DNA of 64,000 bases. It comes from Phialophora verrucosa (lineage: Eukaryota; Ascomycota; Eurotiomycetes; Chaetothyriales; Herpotrichiellaceae). The notes below the pieces were generated by a model. That model did no database searches. It saw nothing but the letters and a program-made list of their open reading frames with translations, and was not told where the DNA came from. The DNA lies in the NCBI GenBank assembly GCA_002099365.1, contig MSED01000003.1, forward strand, positions 2,418,001 to 2,482,000, read 5' to 3'. Of the stretch, positions 21,297 to 33,143 are shown piece by piece; within the stretch, counting starts at the first letter, position 1, and each line of letters opens with the position of its first letter. Made by a program: the position numbers and the translations under genes.

Positions 21297-22163
21297 TCAT
21301 TTCCACCAGCCCTGGCCCCTCTCGAGCATTCTCAACCGCTTGTTCCCCAGCGTCCTGCCCTCTGCCTCTGCGTCGACTCCCGCGCCCACTTCAAAGGGAC
21401 CACTGTGCTCACTGACGGCCATCTCGACCAGGACTCTGCCCAACTGCTCGGTCGGACTGTGGGTTGCCTCGCCCGCCCACCCCCATCGGATAGGATACAT
21501 CAGGGCCTTGAGGTAGAAGCGCTGAAACGCCGTCCTCTTTGTGTTGAGCACCTGGTCCCAGATCCACGGCTGGTTGGCGCCGTCGACGGCCGCGGGCCTG
21601 ACGGAATACACCGACAGCAAAGGCGAGTACTTTGCCGTCTTGGCCACGTCGAGCAGCGCGCGTTCCGTCTCGCCCTTGACGCGCCCGTAGATGGGCGTCC
21701 ACGGCCGGGGGTGCAGCGTCGCGCCCTCGCCGGAGACGTAGATGAATTTGAACTTGCTCGCGTCGGCACTCGAGTTGGACTCGGGCCCTCCGCGCAGTGT
21801 CGAGAACGCCTTGGCCGCCTCGACGGCGTAATCCCGCGTGATGCTGACGTACTCGTCCTTGGACACGTCGTTCTGACTCACCCCCAACGCCCAGATACAG
21901 GCGTCAGCACCCTTGAGCCGGGCCAGGAGTTCGGGCGGATAGGCGCTGAAGTCCCGGTGTTCGATCACCTCGATCTTGGTGTGCGTGTTGGCGGTCGGCG
22001 TCCCGGGCGGGGGCGTTGCGGAGAGCCAGGGGATCGAGGTCGAGCGGCTAAGGATGGAGAGTTTGTCGATGACCGGTTTGCTGGTCGGCGGGAGCGAGAG
22101 GACGTGCGAGAGGACCGAGGAGCCGATCAGCCCGGTCGCGCCGGTCAGGATCAGATGGACCAT
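21297..22163 (-). CDS. NAD(P)-binding Rossmann-fold protein (atypical SDR, epimerase-like)
   Basis: A single exon encodes 288 residues. I start at the first ATG (MVHLILTGATGLIG); the frame is open further up but lacks an ATG. The dinucleotide site is GATGLIGSS near residue 7. Further family features are ADACIWALGVSQNDVSKDEY, KFIYVSGEGATLHPRPWTPIYGRVKGETE (a Y-x-x-x-K catalytic pair) and SVYSVRPAAVD. It belongs to the small atypical short-chain dehydrogenases resembling fungal 'nucleoside-diphosphate-sugar epimerase' entries and the TIP30/HTATIP2 group. The substrate is unknown and the location is probably cytosolic. Codon use is GC-rich like its two neighbours. The fold is sure, the reaction is not. 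Confidence 0.88.
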   Translation of the reverse strand: MVHLILTGATGLIGSSVLSHVLSLPPTSKPVIDKLSILSRSTSIPWLSATPPPGTPTANTHTKIEVIEHRDFSAYPPELLARLKGADACIWALGVSQNDVSKDEYVSITRDYAVEAAKAFSTLRGGPESNSSADASKFKFIYVSGEGATLHPRPWTPIYGRVKGETERALLDVAKTAKYSPLLSVYSVRPAAVDGANQPWIWDQVLNTKRTAFQRFYLKALMYPIRWGWAGEATHSPTEQLGRVLVEMAVSEHSGPFEVGAGVDAEAEGRTLGNKRLRMLERGQGWWK

Positions 22164-23701
22164 CTTTCCAGGGGCTTTCAAGCCGCCTACTTGTAGGCGG
22201 TTGTGTACTTGTGGCGGATGCGAAGTGAAGCGACGGATTTGACTGATTCTCCCCTCGCGTTGTTATCGCTAACCACGTCATGCAAAGGGCCGACTATGTC
22301 AAGGAAGACAACCGGGCTCGAAGCGAGGATTGTGCTGCTGCTGCTGCCGCTGCTACTCTTCCTGTTCCTGTTGTACCGGGTAGTAGCTGGTGGCAGGCAG
22401 GTCAACCAAGCAGAAAGCAATCACTGGCTGGTCTAATAGTCAAGTCCTACTCCCGTGGGCGTCCGTGTCAACAAGTATAAATACCGTGCACATTATGGAT
22501 ATACGCTGATCGACACTAACCACGCGTGGATCTATCCATCAGCGTCACTTCCCGGGGTTACAAGCCCAAGCAAAGTCAGCAGCCCGGTGATAATTGCAAT
22601 AGCGATATTGAGAGGATGCCAAAGATTAGGCACCCATCCAATTTCTGAAGCGTGTCTGACGAGCTCACCGGGATTTCGGTTTACGTCTTCAGTCTCCAGA
22701 ATGTAACGTCTGCGAGTGGACGAACCGGACAGAGGACTGTGTGGGTGTTACGAGACGAGACAAAGAGGGAATGGGGGATCCAGGAACAGGAATGGTCAAG
22801 GCCGCCGTCGGTCGAACTCGGGGATCCTTAGTCGGTGCTTAGGCTGCTGCATCTTGCTTACCCGCCCAATGGGTGTAGCTGGGGCGGACCTGTCGTGAAA
22901 TTTGTACGAGTACGAAGTCCTTATTGTACATACAGAGGGACACGGTTTTGAAGAGCCATTTTCTAGAGTTCCCCTGCGTGAGAGCGGCGTCAGAAGGGAA
23001 GAGATAATTGTCTGGAGCGTCACGGGTCTTGTAGGCGCATGGTGTGGCGACTCGACTCTCTAATTACTGACTCTCATCGTGCGACATGGTCTATGTACAA
23101 ACCTATCGCCGAGGTTGCCTAGTTGAGCGTCGAGATCTACGGAGAATGTAGACACTGTAGGATTATTATTTCGACGGAAGCAGATCTTGCATGAGCCAAA
23201 GTCGATGTTGATGACGATTTCGAAGTCGAAGTCGATACTACGAAGAGAGGACTGGTCGAGGACTGGTCGAATTCCGCGAGGCATTCGCCCATTCCGCCTC
23301 TCACGAACAGGTATTGCGATTGTAGAGATCCCCTAAGGACGTATTACAGTAATCCGCACTCTGTGGCACTCCTCTTCCACCCCTTCGAGCAATGCGGTGC
23401 CTCTATCGTCGCCTTCCCCCCAGTGCTGGTCCCCCTTGCCCCTCAGCCTTGAGTTCACCACGGTCTTCTCCTCGCGCTCGATGCGGGGAAGACTCAAGCG
23501 GTACCTCGTAACGTCCTGCCGGTTGTAGCGGCTGGGGGGGTTCGGGTCGGGGACTGACGGAAATATCTCCGAGGCTTGCTTTGTTGGAACACCCAATCCT
23601 GCCACCGCCATTGATAAACAAACTCTCTCTCCATTTTGGCGTTTTGATTCAGGATCGAGGGGGTTCGCAAACCATCAAGGACGGACGAAAACTAACCAGC
23701 A
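22164..23701. other. Intergenic, divergent promoters, with a GCT microsatellite
   Basis: This holds promoters of the Rossmann gene (minus) and the flavocytochrome gene (plus). A TATAAATA box-like sequence is at 22476-22483, far from either start. No frame looks coding. Confidence 0.5.
22330..22352. repeat. GCT trinucleotide microsatellite
   Basis: An imperfect run of GCT units interrupted by one GCC lies in the intergenic region. Confidence 0.7.
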
Positions 23702-25322
23702 ATGTCGGATTCTAAGCTGCTCAACGGCAACGAGGTCGCCACCCACGCGTCCAAGGATTCCTGCTGGGTGATCGTGTCCGGCAAAGTCTACAATGTGACC
23801 GAATACCTCGACAAACACCCCGGCGGCAGCCAGATCCTGCTTCAATACGGCGGCAAGGACGCAACGGCCATGTACGAGCCGATCCACCCGCCCGGGACGA
23901 TCGAGCGGTCTCTCCCCAAGGAGAAGCATCTCGGAGCCGTGGACCCTGCGACGGTGTCGACCCCGGCCCAACCGCAGGTGACGCGGGATCTGGACCAGAT
24001 GGCGAGGATCCCGCTCGCGCACTGCATGAATCTCGACGATGTGGAAAAGGCGGCCACGCGCATCATCAACAAGTCCGCGTACGTTTACTTCTCATCGGCG
24101 GCCGACAGCCTAGAGTCGCTCCGCACGAACCACGCCGACTGGAAGAAAGTGTCGCTCCGGCCGCGGATCATGCGCGACGTGCGCCGCGTGGACATGACGC
24201 GGACGATGCTGGGCGGGAGGTTCCGATTGCCGTTCTTCATCGCCCCGGCCGCGCGGGCGCGGCTCGTCCACGAAGATGGCGAGTTGTGTTTCTCGAGGGG
24301 CGCCGCGAGGTGGGGCATCCCGTACTGTCCGAGCACGTATTCGACCGTGCCGCACGACGAGCTGATGCAGTGCCTGAAGGCCGAGAAGAAGAAGGTCAAG
24401 TTCCGCGGCTTCGGGCCCGACGAGGGAGCACAGCTGTGGTTCCAGCTGTACGTTGCCCTGGAGAAGGAGCGGACGATCGAGCTGGTGACCATGGCGAGGG
24501 ACCTGGGATACAAGGCCTTGGTGATCACGGTCGACACGCCTGTCGTAGGTAAGCGCGAGGCCGACGAACGATACCGTGCCGAACTCGCCACCGCGACGGG
24601 CGACACCAGCGTCCTGGACGAGTGGTACAAGCCCGCCGACGAGGATGACCCGAACGCGCCGCCCCTGAGAGGCCACCATTCGAGCAGCTTAAACTGGGAA
24701 GACCTTCCGTGGATCCGCGAGGCTTGGGCCAAAGGCCGCTCCGATGCCGGCCCGATTGTCCTCAAGGGAATCCAAACGGCCGAAGATGCCGCGTTGGCGG
24801 TATACCAATATGGCGTCGATGCCATATACCTGTCCAACCACGGAGGGAGGCAATGCGACGATGCGCCGTCCTCGATCCGAACGCTACTGGAGATCAGGAA
24901 GTTCTACCCCGAGCTCTTGCAGAAGACAGAGGTATATCTGGACGGAGGCGTCAGGAGGGGAGCCGATGTCATCAAAGCGCTCTGTTTGGGCGCCAGCGGT
25001 GTCGCTCTGGGAAGGCCATTCATGTACAGTGTCTCGATGGGTGACGAGGGCGTGAGCAAAGTGATCCGACGTAAGTGCCACCAATCCCCCGACTCCCAGG
25101 CGCCTCCCAACGCTGACCATCGTGTCCTGAACAGTGCTGTCCGAAGAAATCGAAACAACCCTCCGTTGCATGGGCGTCACTTCCCTCGACCAGCTGAATC
25201 CATCGTACGTCAACACGAAGCTTCTAGAACTCGAGGTGCAGGACCGGCTGTGGACTGAACAACAATTGGGCTCAGAAGGATACGGGGATGCATGGGTTCG
25301 CGGCTTGAAGTCTAAGCTGTGA
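23702..25322 (+). CDS. CYB2: Flavocytochrome b2-type L-2-hydroxyacid (lactate) dehydrogenase
   Basis: The protein has a cytochrome b5 domain fused to an FMN-dependent alpha-hydroxyacid dehydrogenase, as in yeast Cyb2, which oxidises L-lactate to pyruvate and passes electrons to cytochrome c. Exon 1 is 23702-25070; after GTAAGT and an intron ending AACAG, exon 2 is 25135-25322, giving 518 residues. The heme ligands are His39 in the HPGG motif and His62 in the EPIHPPG motif. The FMN domain follows from about 120: FFIAPAARARLVHEDGE, YCPSTYST, QLWFQLYV, then YLSNHGGRQ with the catalytic His near 379 and YLDGGVRRGADV for phosphate and FMN binding. No mitochondrial presequence is visible, unlike yeast Cyb2, so a cytosolic or peroxisomal place is possible, and the true substrate may be another 2-hydroxyacid. 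Codons are strongly GC-rich. Confidence 0.93.
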
Positions 25323-26056
25323 AAAGGATGCCTGAACTACGCTACGTGGATCAAGATCAACGAAGTGGACCCCCCCGGGTGTGCGACGATATCCTATCTT
25401 TCTTCGGCCAAGAAATTTCTCAGGGATGGATGAGAGGCTGACCTGCCGACAAAAGGGTCTTAGACTTGTGATTTCTTGGACCTGGAAGCGTCGAGTCTAC
25501 ATAATATCATCGGTCGGATAGAGGGAGATACGCAATGCCGTGATCTGAGACTCGGAGGGCTGTATGCTATAGAAATAAGGCCGTGGAAAGACGAGTCGCA
25601 CGGGATCCGATGAGCTGTTTGATACTTGGGTTGCGTTCTTGTTTCGAGAAAGATGCCGATATTGAACCTTTAGGAACAGCAAGACGAAGGACGCGTGGTG
25701 AGCATGATACGTGGACCAAATCCTCCTGTGTACGAAGCATTGACTACGGGTACAGTCCTTCCCCATGAGGATGAGACAAAGCAAGCTGTTAAAGTCTTAG
25801 AGGTCATGTACTTCACATTGAAACGGTAATTAAGAAGATCGCATGCTCCTTCTCTCGTCAAGACGCAAGAGCAGCAGCGCTGTCATCAGAAACACCAATG
25901 TGTCCAACCCCCCTGATGTGCAACATGACCTCGTCCGGGCATGAAGAAATCAATCATAGACGGCCGTCGTTGATTAGTAGTGGTACCAGTCCAAGCCAAA
26001 CTCCACCTTTTGAATATTCATCTGTACAAAACTATGTACAATTCGGTCGTTAACAT
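25323..26056. other. Intergenic between convergent genes
   Basis: The 3' UTRs of the flavocytochrome and TBC genes lie here. Short frames near 25.6-25.8 kb have no recognisable product. Confidence 0.6.
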
Positions 26057-28750
26057 CTACCTGCCCGTGTAGTCGAGCGTCCCCGCAAGCCGGATTTCAT
26101 CGACGAACCGGTCCTCATCACCGACAGTCTGCAAGTTCCAGTGACCGGACAGAGACAAGCGGTTGAAGGGGCCCCACCCAAGCATTTCTTGGATGTTGCG
26201 CCGTTTCAAATCCAGATCGCCTTCCATCCCAAATAGTTGTGGTTGAAGACTGCCCAGCACGGCGACGGCTGCGTTGACCAGTGTTCGGTCGCCCTCAAAT
26301 ATCCATATGTCCCAGACGCGACACAGTCGATCAACATCCAATCCATTCGAAAAGATGGTGCGAAGCATGGGTTCGAAGACTTCCTCGCCGCGGAATCCCA
26401 AGCCTCCCTGCTCGAGCGACCCAAAAAGATACTCGTGGAGTCGAGGGAACTTGATACCTAATGTCGACACCGCATGATTATAAGTCCGACTTGTCGTGGT
26501 CTTCTCATCAGTCTGGAACGCTAGCGGCACGGGACGGTTGAGACAGTTGGCTAGAAGGATGAATGCTTCTGCGGGAGTCGGTAGTTGTAGAAGAAGCAGC
26601 GCGGCGATTAGTTGGATGCCGTATATGTAACCCACGTCGCTACGATAACACGCGTAGGCTTCACACACGTCGATGAGATCTTGCCACAAAGGTGCCTGCC
26701 TTTGAAACAAGTTGAGCTCGGGGAATGCTGTCTCGGCATCTCTTTCGATATCAACAAACCATCGTCCCATACTCTTCTCGTCTTGGTCGAGCTGATCACT
26801 TGTCCGCTTCTTGATTTGTTTGGCTCGTCTCAAGGCCTTCTCGTAACTCTGAGCAGTCAGACCAAGCGGATTCCCTATCGCTCTTTGCCAGACCTTTCCC
26901 CGGAGGTTGGGGCTAATTCCACGCCAGCAAAGGTCGTTGACTCGTTTATCAATGGTCGTAAGGTCGGTCTCTTCGTCAACGTAGAAATGCCATATTCGAT
27001 TCAAAGTTTGCCGCGTGTCGTCTTTCTCACATTGCTGAACCTGCAGCTTCGAGCGACGTTTCTTGTCTGCTTCGATGGAGGCGGCCATCATCCGTTGGTA
27101 TTCTTTCAAATGCTTCTTCTCCTCCTTGGGATCCTTTGGTGGTAACCACGACGGCCTTGTTCGCGATAAAATGGCCTCCTTTTCCTTGGAAATTGGCATG
27201 AAGTCAAGGGTGCTCTTCTGTATCGGAGGGAGCTGGATAGATGAAGTCCGCGAGCTGCGATCCGTTGGAGTCTCCAGGCTCTCCCGGGACGAACCACCCT
27301 GGAGCCTTTCCAGCCGTTCTTGGTCCCTGGCCTCGGCATGGAATTCCAGTGCCTCGGAGATGATCTTGGCTTCCTCGCTCAGGCCAGCCATGGCAAGATT
27401 CCACGACTTCGTCCTCTTCTTGAAAGCAAAGCCACTTTTCCTCGGCGAGGAAGGATTGGAAGTCGCAGGAGTGAGCGAGATTGACCTTGGCGAAGGAGGT
27501 TTGTTCTTCGGCAGGATCTGCTGCGAATGCAAGGCCGGGCGGGGAGCCATTTCAGGAGCTGTTCTGGCATGTTCTAGAGGGATCGGACGCGGACTGGGCG
27601 CCGCTTGATATCTCTCCGGGCTTCCGCGAAAACTGGACCGGTGTGACCGCAGGCCGGACGGGTGAGGAGAAACGGGGACGTTCCAAAGACTTGCATCGTC
27701 GGGCAAGTCGTCATCAGAGTCGTGGTACTCGGCTTCTAGTTCCTCCACTGTCTTTCGGTGAGGCTGCCATGATGCACGCCTGGAAGGTAACCCCAGTGAT
27801 GTTACTGAGGATTGAGGAACAGGTCGAAGTCCACCAGCACTGAGAGAAGGCGTCGAGACGGATGCGGGATGCCTTCTGCTCGGAGGGGAGGATGACCGCG
27901 TCCTTGTAATGTTCGGCGGGTAGAATGCTTCCGGGCTGGTGAAGCCCCGTTTGAACATGGCCATCTTCGACATATTCACTCGTGGCGGTGCAGAGTCCTG
28001 CCTCGGTCCCGATGCCTTGACGTGGGTTTGTAATTGTGGGAGTACTGGTCTCTTCTCTCCTGAAGCCCCCTCCTTCGTCTTCATCAGCTCATGTTGTGAA
28101 CCCACAGACTGCATGGAGACGTCGCGGGAATGCGTGAATCTCGAGGGCGTATGCTTCTCATCCTCCAGCGCGATCTCTTCGAAATTGGTGATGTCGGACT
28201 CTAAGCCCTCGTCTGGGCTTGAGAAGGAAGAGGAGTAGGAAGACGACTTCGAGGATCGAGAGCACGACAGATCAGGAGGCGAACCCGGAGCCTCAGTGAT
28301 GGTCGTGGCCATGGTGAAGATATTATTATTGGCATGCGATAGAGGAATAAGCGAACGTAGGTCAGGATCTAAGCCTTGCGCTGACTTCAAGGATAAATCA
28401 TTGACGCGGAAGGCTTCGAGCTGTTTTCGTGAATAGGTCTCCAGCAGGGACGCAGTCAATGGTGGGAACGTAATTTCCGGTGAACGCGAGCTGTTGACCG
28501 CGGTGTTTTGTCGCGCAAACAATGTTATTTCTGCTGCTTGAAGCTTTGTTGGCTTTGGAGGGACGAATGTTGGTATTGCCCAGAGGTCATTCTCACTGTC
28601 GCTCTCGACGACTTGGACAATTCCAAGGTCTGTCGGGTCAAGAGTCGAAGCTTGAGCGCAGCCAAGTGGGAAACTTTCCCATGGTGGCGTTGGCCCAACC
28701 CCTGGCGAAGGTGGCCGAGCGATTGGTGGGAGCGCAGAAAGTGCTGACAT
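26057..28750 (-). CDS. TBC-domain protein, atypical Rab-GAP family member
   Basis: TBC proteins normally accelerate GTP hydrolysis by Rab GTPases. I start at the ATG in CACCATGTCAGC (MSALSALPPIARPPSPG, 897 residues); another in-frame ATG at 28879 would add 43 residues but has a poorer context. Residues 1-500 are Ser/Pro-rich and disordered. A charged helical stretch (DPKEEKKHLKEYQRMM) precedes the TBC domain, about 610-850: GISPNLRGKVWQRAIGN, FVDIERDAETAFPELNLFQ, YACYRSDVGYIYGIQLIAALLLL, ANCLNRP, DRLCRVWDIWIFEGD. The arginine finger motif IxxDxxR reads IERDAET, so the Arg is gone, and the glutamine finger YxQ reads YIY. The fold is kept but the usual catalysis is doubtful; fungal relatives seem to share this. 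It may bind a Rab without acting as a GAP. Confidence 0.9.
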   Translation of the reverse strand: MSALSALPPIARPPSPGVGPTPPWESFPLGCAQASTLDPTDLGIVQVVESDSENDLWAIPTFVPPKPTKLQAAEITLFARQNTAVNSSRSPEITFPPLTASLLETYSRKQLEAFRVNDLSLKSAQGLDPDLRSLIPLSHANNNIFTMATTITEAPGSPPDLSCSRSSKSSSYSSSFSSPDEGLESDITNFEEIALEDEKHTPSRFTHSRDVSMQSVGSQHELMKTKEGASGEKRPVLPQLQTHVKASGPRQDSAPPRVNMSKMAMFKRGFTSPEAFYPPNITRTRSSSPPSRRHPASVSTPSLSAGGLRPVPQSSVTSLGLPSRRASWQPHRKTVEELEAEYHDSDDDLPDDASLWNVPVSPHPSGLRSHRSSFRGSPERYQAAPSPRPIPLEHARTAPEMAPRPALHSQQILPKNKPPSPRSISLTPATSNPSSPRKSGFAFKKRTKSWNLAMAGLSEEAKIISEALEFHAEARDQERLERLQGGSSRESLETPTDRSSRTSSIQLPPIQKSTLDFMPISKEKEAILSRTRPSWLPPKDPKEEKKHLKEYQRMMAASIEADKKRRSKLQVQQCEKDDTRQTLNRIWHFYVDEETDLTTIDKRVNDLCWRGISPNLRGKVWQRAIGNPLGLTAQSYEKALRRAKQIKKRTSDQLDQDEKSMGRWFVDIERDAETAFPELNLFQRQAPLWQDLIDVCEAYACYRSDVGYIYGIQLIAALLLLQLPTPAEAFILLANCLNRPVPLAFQTDEKTTTSRTYNHAVSTLGIKFPRLHEYLFGSLEQGGLGFRGEEVFEPMLRTIFSNGLDVDRLCRVWDIWIFEGDRTLVNAAVAVLGSLQPQLFGMEGDLDLKRRNIQEMLGWGPFNRLSLSGHWNLQTVGDEDRFVDEIRLAGTLDYTGR

Positions 28751-29724
28751 GGTGAAGGATTGGCATGATGCTGGTAAAGCTCCAGGCGGGAAGCTATACC
28801 AAGCATGGCTAAGAGCTTGCCGGCTTAGGGGCGCCTCCATGTCAATTGACTGGCTGCCAGGAGTCTGGTCAGGGGCCATATCCGGAGGACGATGGCGCCG
28901 ATACCGTGACCTCCGTCCCCAACCTCAAAGGAGTGGCACAAGAGTGGGAAAGTTGGTGAAGCACGGGTGGCTGGCAGGATTTTGCGTTGGCTTGTCCGAC
29001 ATCGATTGGGGAGGTTTCAAGGATTGACAGCGTCCGTCATGATCCACAATCGGTGCAATAGTTCAAAGGTTCGTCCAACTCTGTGGGAAATCTTGATGCA
29101 ATCGTGACGATCTTGCTGTTTCGGTCGGCTTATCGATAATATATGCTTCTGGACGTTACTTAGTCGCTGAGCAGCGGTCGAGGGTCGAAGGGGGAGAGGG
29201 GGGTTTCAAAGGCGCAAGGAGACACGTCGCAGGTTGAACAGGCGTCAATCGGCGAGACTCGTGGCTGTCAGGGAGGATGCTGCAGAACATTCGACAGCTG
29301 GAGTTGGGCAAATCAGAGGCAGGACCGCAGTCTGAGGCAGTGTGGCTGTTTCACGACGATCGATGCGGGCGTCTCCAAAACAGAGCAAGATCTGAATCTT
29401 ATCGGCCAGCCTCGGCGCAGTCGGGGATATCGTTGTGGTACTTATAAACTCGTACACAGTAGCATTGTCAGAATGAAGTGAGTGAGGACAGGCGAGTGTG
29501 CGAGACTGCGAGACTGCGCAGCAAGAGAGGTTGGTATGCATCGTGACAACACAGTGAGGTATGGAGGCGCATTGTTGGTGGCTGGTGCAGCAGGCGCAGG
29601 CGAGCCGGTTGACGAATGATTTACGCATCTAGACTACCGACCACTCTGAGCTGAATCCGATGACTTCGCACATTCCAACTCAATCGTGCAACTGCTCAAC
29701 AGGCCGTTGACAGCCTCGGGCCGC
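28751..29724. other. Intergenic: TBC-gene promoter and TERT 3' region
   Basis: Both neighbours are on the minus strand, so TERT transcription ends here and the TBC gene begins. An open frame of 127 codons near 29.25-29.63 kb has no recognisable product. Confidence 0.55.
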
Positions 29725-32700
29725 TCAGTACACATAGGCCTCGAAAGCTTTGTTGTTGCCTTGGAGGAGTCGTTCAAGGTCCGCTTGGTCCATGTTCATC
29801 TTGGGCTGTGTGTATTTTCTCAGAGCTTTCAGCCACACCAACACGCCCCGGTACTGTGTCTGCTTTCGTTCGAGCACAGTCTCGAATGCCGCAGCTGCGA
29901 TCCAACACATTTGTGCCTGGGTGATATGCTGGATCTGGCAGCTGTAGTTGTTTCTCGCCCGGCAGATCTTGCAACCTGCGACCACCATGTCTTGAATTAG
30001 ACCTCGCACCAGTTCCTGCGGTGGGCGTTTCGCCCCTGCCAACCCGACCAAGTATCGGTGCATCTTCATTGCTGATTCGGTGAAGTTCCCGATCAAAGTC
30101 GATACCACCTGGGCTCGGCTGTTGAGTGACAGGTCTAGCAACATGGAATGCATTTGATTCTTCAACGAGGACATGATCTTTCGTTTCAGGACCACCCCGG
30201 GCCTTATGCAGCTCTCTACAGTCAGAGAATTGCTAACTCGTTCGTCCTTCTTCTCCCGATCTTTCTTCATTTCCAGTGTCCTGACGTCGATGGCCATTCC
30301 GCAATAAGGGAACGCAGCTTCGCCGGGAAGTCGGGGCACTTTCTGGCCATGGATGGTCACCTCGAAGTTGACGAGAGACTTCTCGGGATTGACTTGGATC
30401 CCATAGCGCCGGTCGCCATTCGCCATCACCTCCAGAAACCGTCGGGCAAGCTTGTCATTCGTCGTTACAAGTAGAAAATCGTCAATCAGCCTCAATAGCA
30501 AGCATGACGGAGAATTGAGGAAACCTAGCTCGTTTCGCTCAAACGCGCCGTAGAAGTAGTTGCAGAGCAAAGTACTCAGAACAGAGCCTTGTGGTATGCC
30601 GTCGCTTTGTTTCATATATCTCTTTCCGATTTTGACCATGCTGTCACCAATGTGATCCTGCAGAAGCTTGAGGACGGATTTCCGATCCCACACCCTTTGG
30701 TGGCCCAGGTCTGAGAATATCACTTGGCGCTTCCTTGCGGCGAGCCCAGATACTGATGTCTTTGAAAACACGGCCTGTTCATCAGCTGGCCGGGCTATGC
30801 CGGCCCATTTTCGTTTCAGGCCTTCGGCGTGTACCTGGTGTCCTGGGTTAGAAGATTTCACCTCTATGTGTTTGGTAGTCCGGTACGACTGTTCAGAGAG
30901 CAGGACTTCGACCAAGCGAAGGAGGTGTTCCTGGGGTATACTATCAAAGCAGGATTTGATGTCAACTTTGGCGAAATACAACCGGGATCCTGGCCGGACT
31001 ATCCTCCTGAACTCCGCCACCCTACCATGAATTTCCCCTATCGAGAACAACGCGGAACCTAGTCGATAGGGATCGCGTGCACGCTCAAAGTTGAGGATGC
31101 TGAAGATCGGAGCAAGCTGAGTGTTGATACTCTGGCCTAGCACTCTTTTCCCGGGGCCCGCCCTCGATTGTTTTCGCTTCAGATTGGTAATCGGTCTTGC
31201 TCCTTGATCCTTCGGCAGTAGCCTCAATTGACTGTATCCTAAGCTGCGTGATTGCAACTTGTGGCGGGCGTCATTAGTTGTAATGGGTGAATACATATTC
31301 AATCTGAGGGTCGCCAGACTGGGCTCTGATAGCTTGCGCCATACGTCCTGCCGAAAGTAGAGCAATCGATTTCGATGGGTAGAACATTCTGTGACGTAGA
31401 AATGTGCTCTTACGATCGGTATCAATAGCGAGTCAAAGATGTAATAGATAAACTCGTGCAAGATCTCAAACCGCTTTGAGTAGTCGGATTTGCTCATTTT
31501 TGGGTTTGGATTTCCAGGAGAGGATAGCCACGTAATGGAGGCTATGCGAAGGCCTTGTATAGTCTGGTGCAGGGTCATAGTCTCAAAGCGACGCATCTGA
31601 ACAAAATCATCGACTTTCTTCATCACCTTGTTCCGATTTTCCTCACCATCCGGCCCACTTCCGAAGGCATTGCCCGGAAGCAAATGGGAAATGACGGCGC
31701 GACAGAAGGCTGAGACTCTAGCCACCTGGGTCGAATGCGGCAGGTATGAGATATCGCTGTCATACTCCTTGAACGGCGGGTCCAACTTCGCTTTCGATGT
31801 CCCAGATAGGAAGACCTGCGTGACAAACGAGTCTGAGCTCGGCAGAGACGACGTGGCTCCCTTAGGTTGAACGGCCTGACCTTGACTTTGGCTCGAAAGA
31901 AGAGGGCAATAGTGTCTCAGAAGCTGGCTGTATGAGCAGGCTTTGTGATTCGAATGGATCTTTTGGACGAGTTGAATGGCTTCTCCACGGAGTCGACGTG
32001 GAGCCCAGTCTGGGGATCTCTTTCTTTGGCTAGTGATTTCCTGCTCGCGGAAGGTATAATCTTGATATTTCCGAGTTGTCTCATCTGGATGTGCTTTTGC
32101 CCGGAAGACATTGTGAAGACCAAACTGTTGTGGGAAGATATACTTCAGAAGGTGAACAGCCTGACGCTGTTGTGTAGCGTCCGCCACCCGCTGCAGGACA
32201 TGGCTATGATGGAGTCCGAATTTGACCTTACCAGCTGCATTCAAAGACGGCCTGGCATAAAACATGCGGCGCCTCGTAAAGCTAATGGTACCAATACTCA
32301 GGACGCGCTCCTTTCGCACATTGCTCGGAAGAGCTCGCTCAGCGCGAGCAGGCTTGATTTCCAGCAAGTCTGATATTGGAATACCGCTGAATTGGAAATA
32401 GTTGTCTTTTCCACTTTCAATCCGTGTGAAGATACCACAGTCTAGGAGCAGACCGGAAAAGATGACCTCAGCATCTGCCCCCAACAGAGGCGGGATATCC
32501 GACCACGGGACTGTCTTTAGAGAGGTCAGATTGTCATTGGGATGCCTTCGGATGATGCCAGGAAGGAAAGTCGGCGCCGCTCCGCGGCAGTCCTCATGGA
32601 CTGCTCCTCTTTGGAGACCATGGCAGAGGATATGGGAAGGCCGACCGGCCTTGGTCAGTTCACCCTTGAACAGTGACCAGATAACAAAGTCGACAATCTG

Positions 32701-33143
32701 AAGTGCACGTTAGGGGTTTTTGCACAATAGGGCAGGCTTAACACATTCCCTACCTCATCTATGCAACAAGGCTGAGCTCGGCCTGTATTGGCTCCAGTTG
32801 CACGGCCTTGAGATTGAGTGAAGGTCGCATATTCAATCTTGCGTGACTCTTTGACAGAAAGCGAAGGTTGAGTAAAAAAGCCGACTAAGCAGGTGTCGAG
32901 GATGGAAGCGGCCTCATCTTTCCCAAAAACTGTCAGCTTCCGCCTCCGCACTCGAGAACTGGTGGGCAGGTTCGCTAGCAGATAATTCCTCAGCGTGCAC
33001 ACTTGAGGATAGAAAGATGACAGCACGGAATGGTGCAAGTAAGGCGACGGTTCCCGCAGGCCATCCGCATCACGATTGGAGGATTTTGCTTTCTTGGCCG
33101 CGCGACTGGATGTTGTTTCAGGGCCTTCTCTTTTTCTTGCCAT
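29725..33143 (-). CDS. TERT: Telomerase reverse transcriptase
   Basis: TERT is the catalytic subunit of telomerase and adds telomeric repeats using its RNA template, in the nucleus. Exon 1 is 32754-33143; after a GTAGGG donor and an intron ending CTTCAG, exon 2 is 29725-32697, giving 1120 residues. The start is MARKREG followed by a basic, probably nuclear-targeting stretch. Motif T (FYVTECSTHRNRLLYFRQ) lies near 564, motifs 1/2 (RLLPKDQGARPITNLKR) near 619, motif A (FAKVDIKSCFDSIPQ) near 702, motif B' (GIPQGSVLSTLLCNYFYG) near 827, motif C (LLRLIDDFLLVT) near 863 and motif E (FPYCGMAIDV) near 930. The three catalytic aspartates, one in A and two in C, are present. The insert between A and B' is long, as in TERTs. 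The exon junction joins CCIDE to IVDFVIWSLFKGE, a TEN-domain-like segment. Confidence 0.96.

Noticed and set aside
21405..22196. Open frame of 263 codons on the plus strand
   Set aside because: It is antisense to the Rossmann-fold gene; GC-rich coding DNA often leaves long antisense frames. The sequence is Arg/Gly-rich without a domain.
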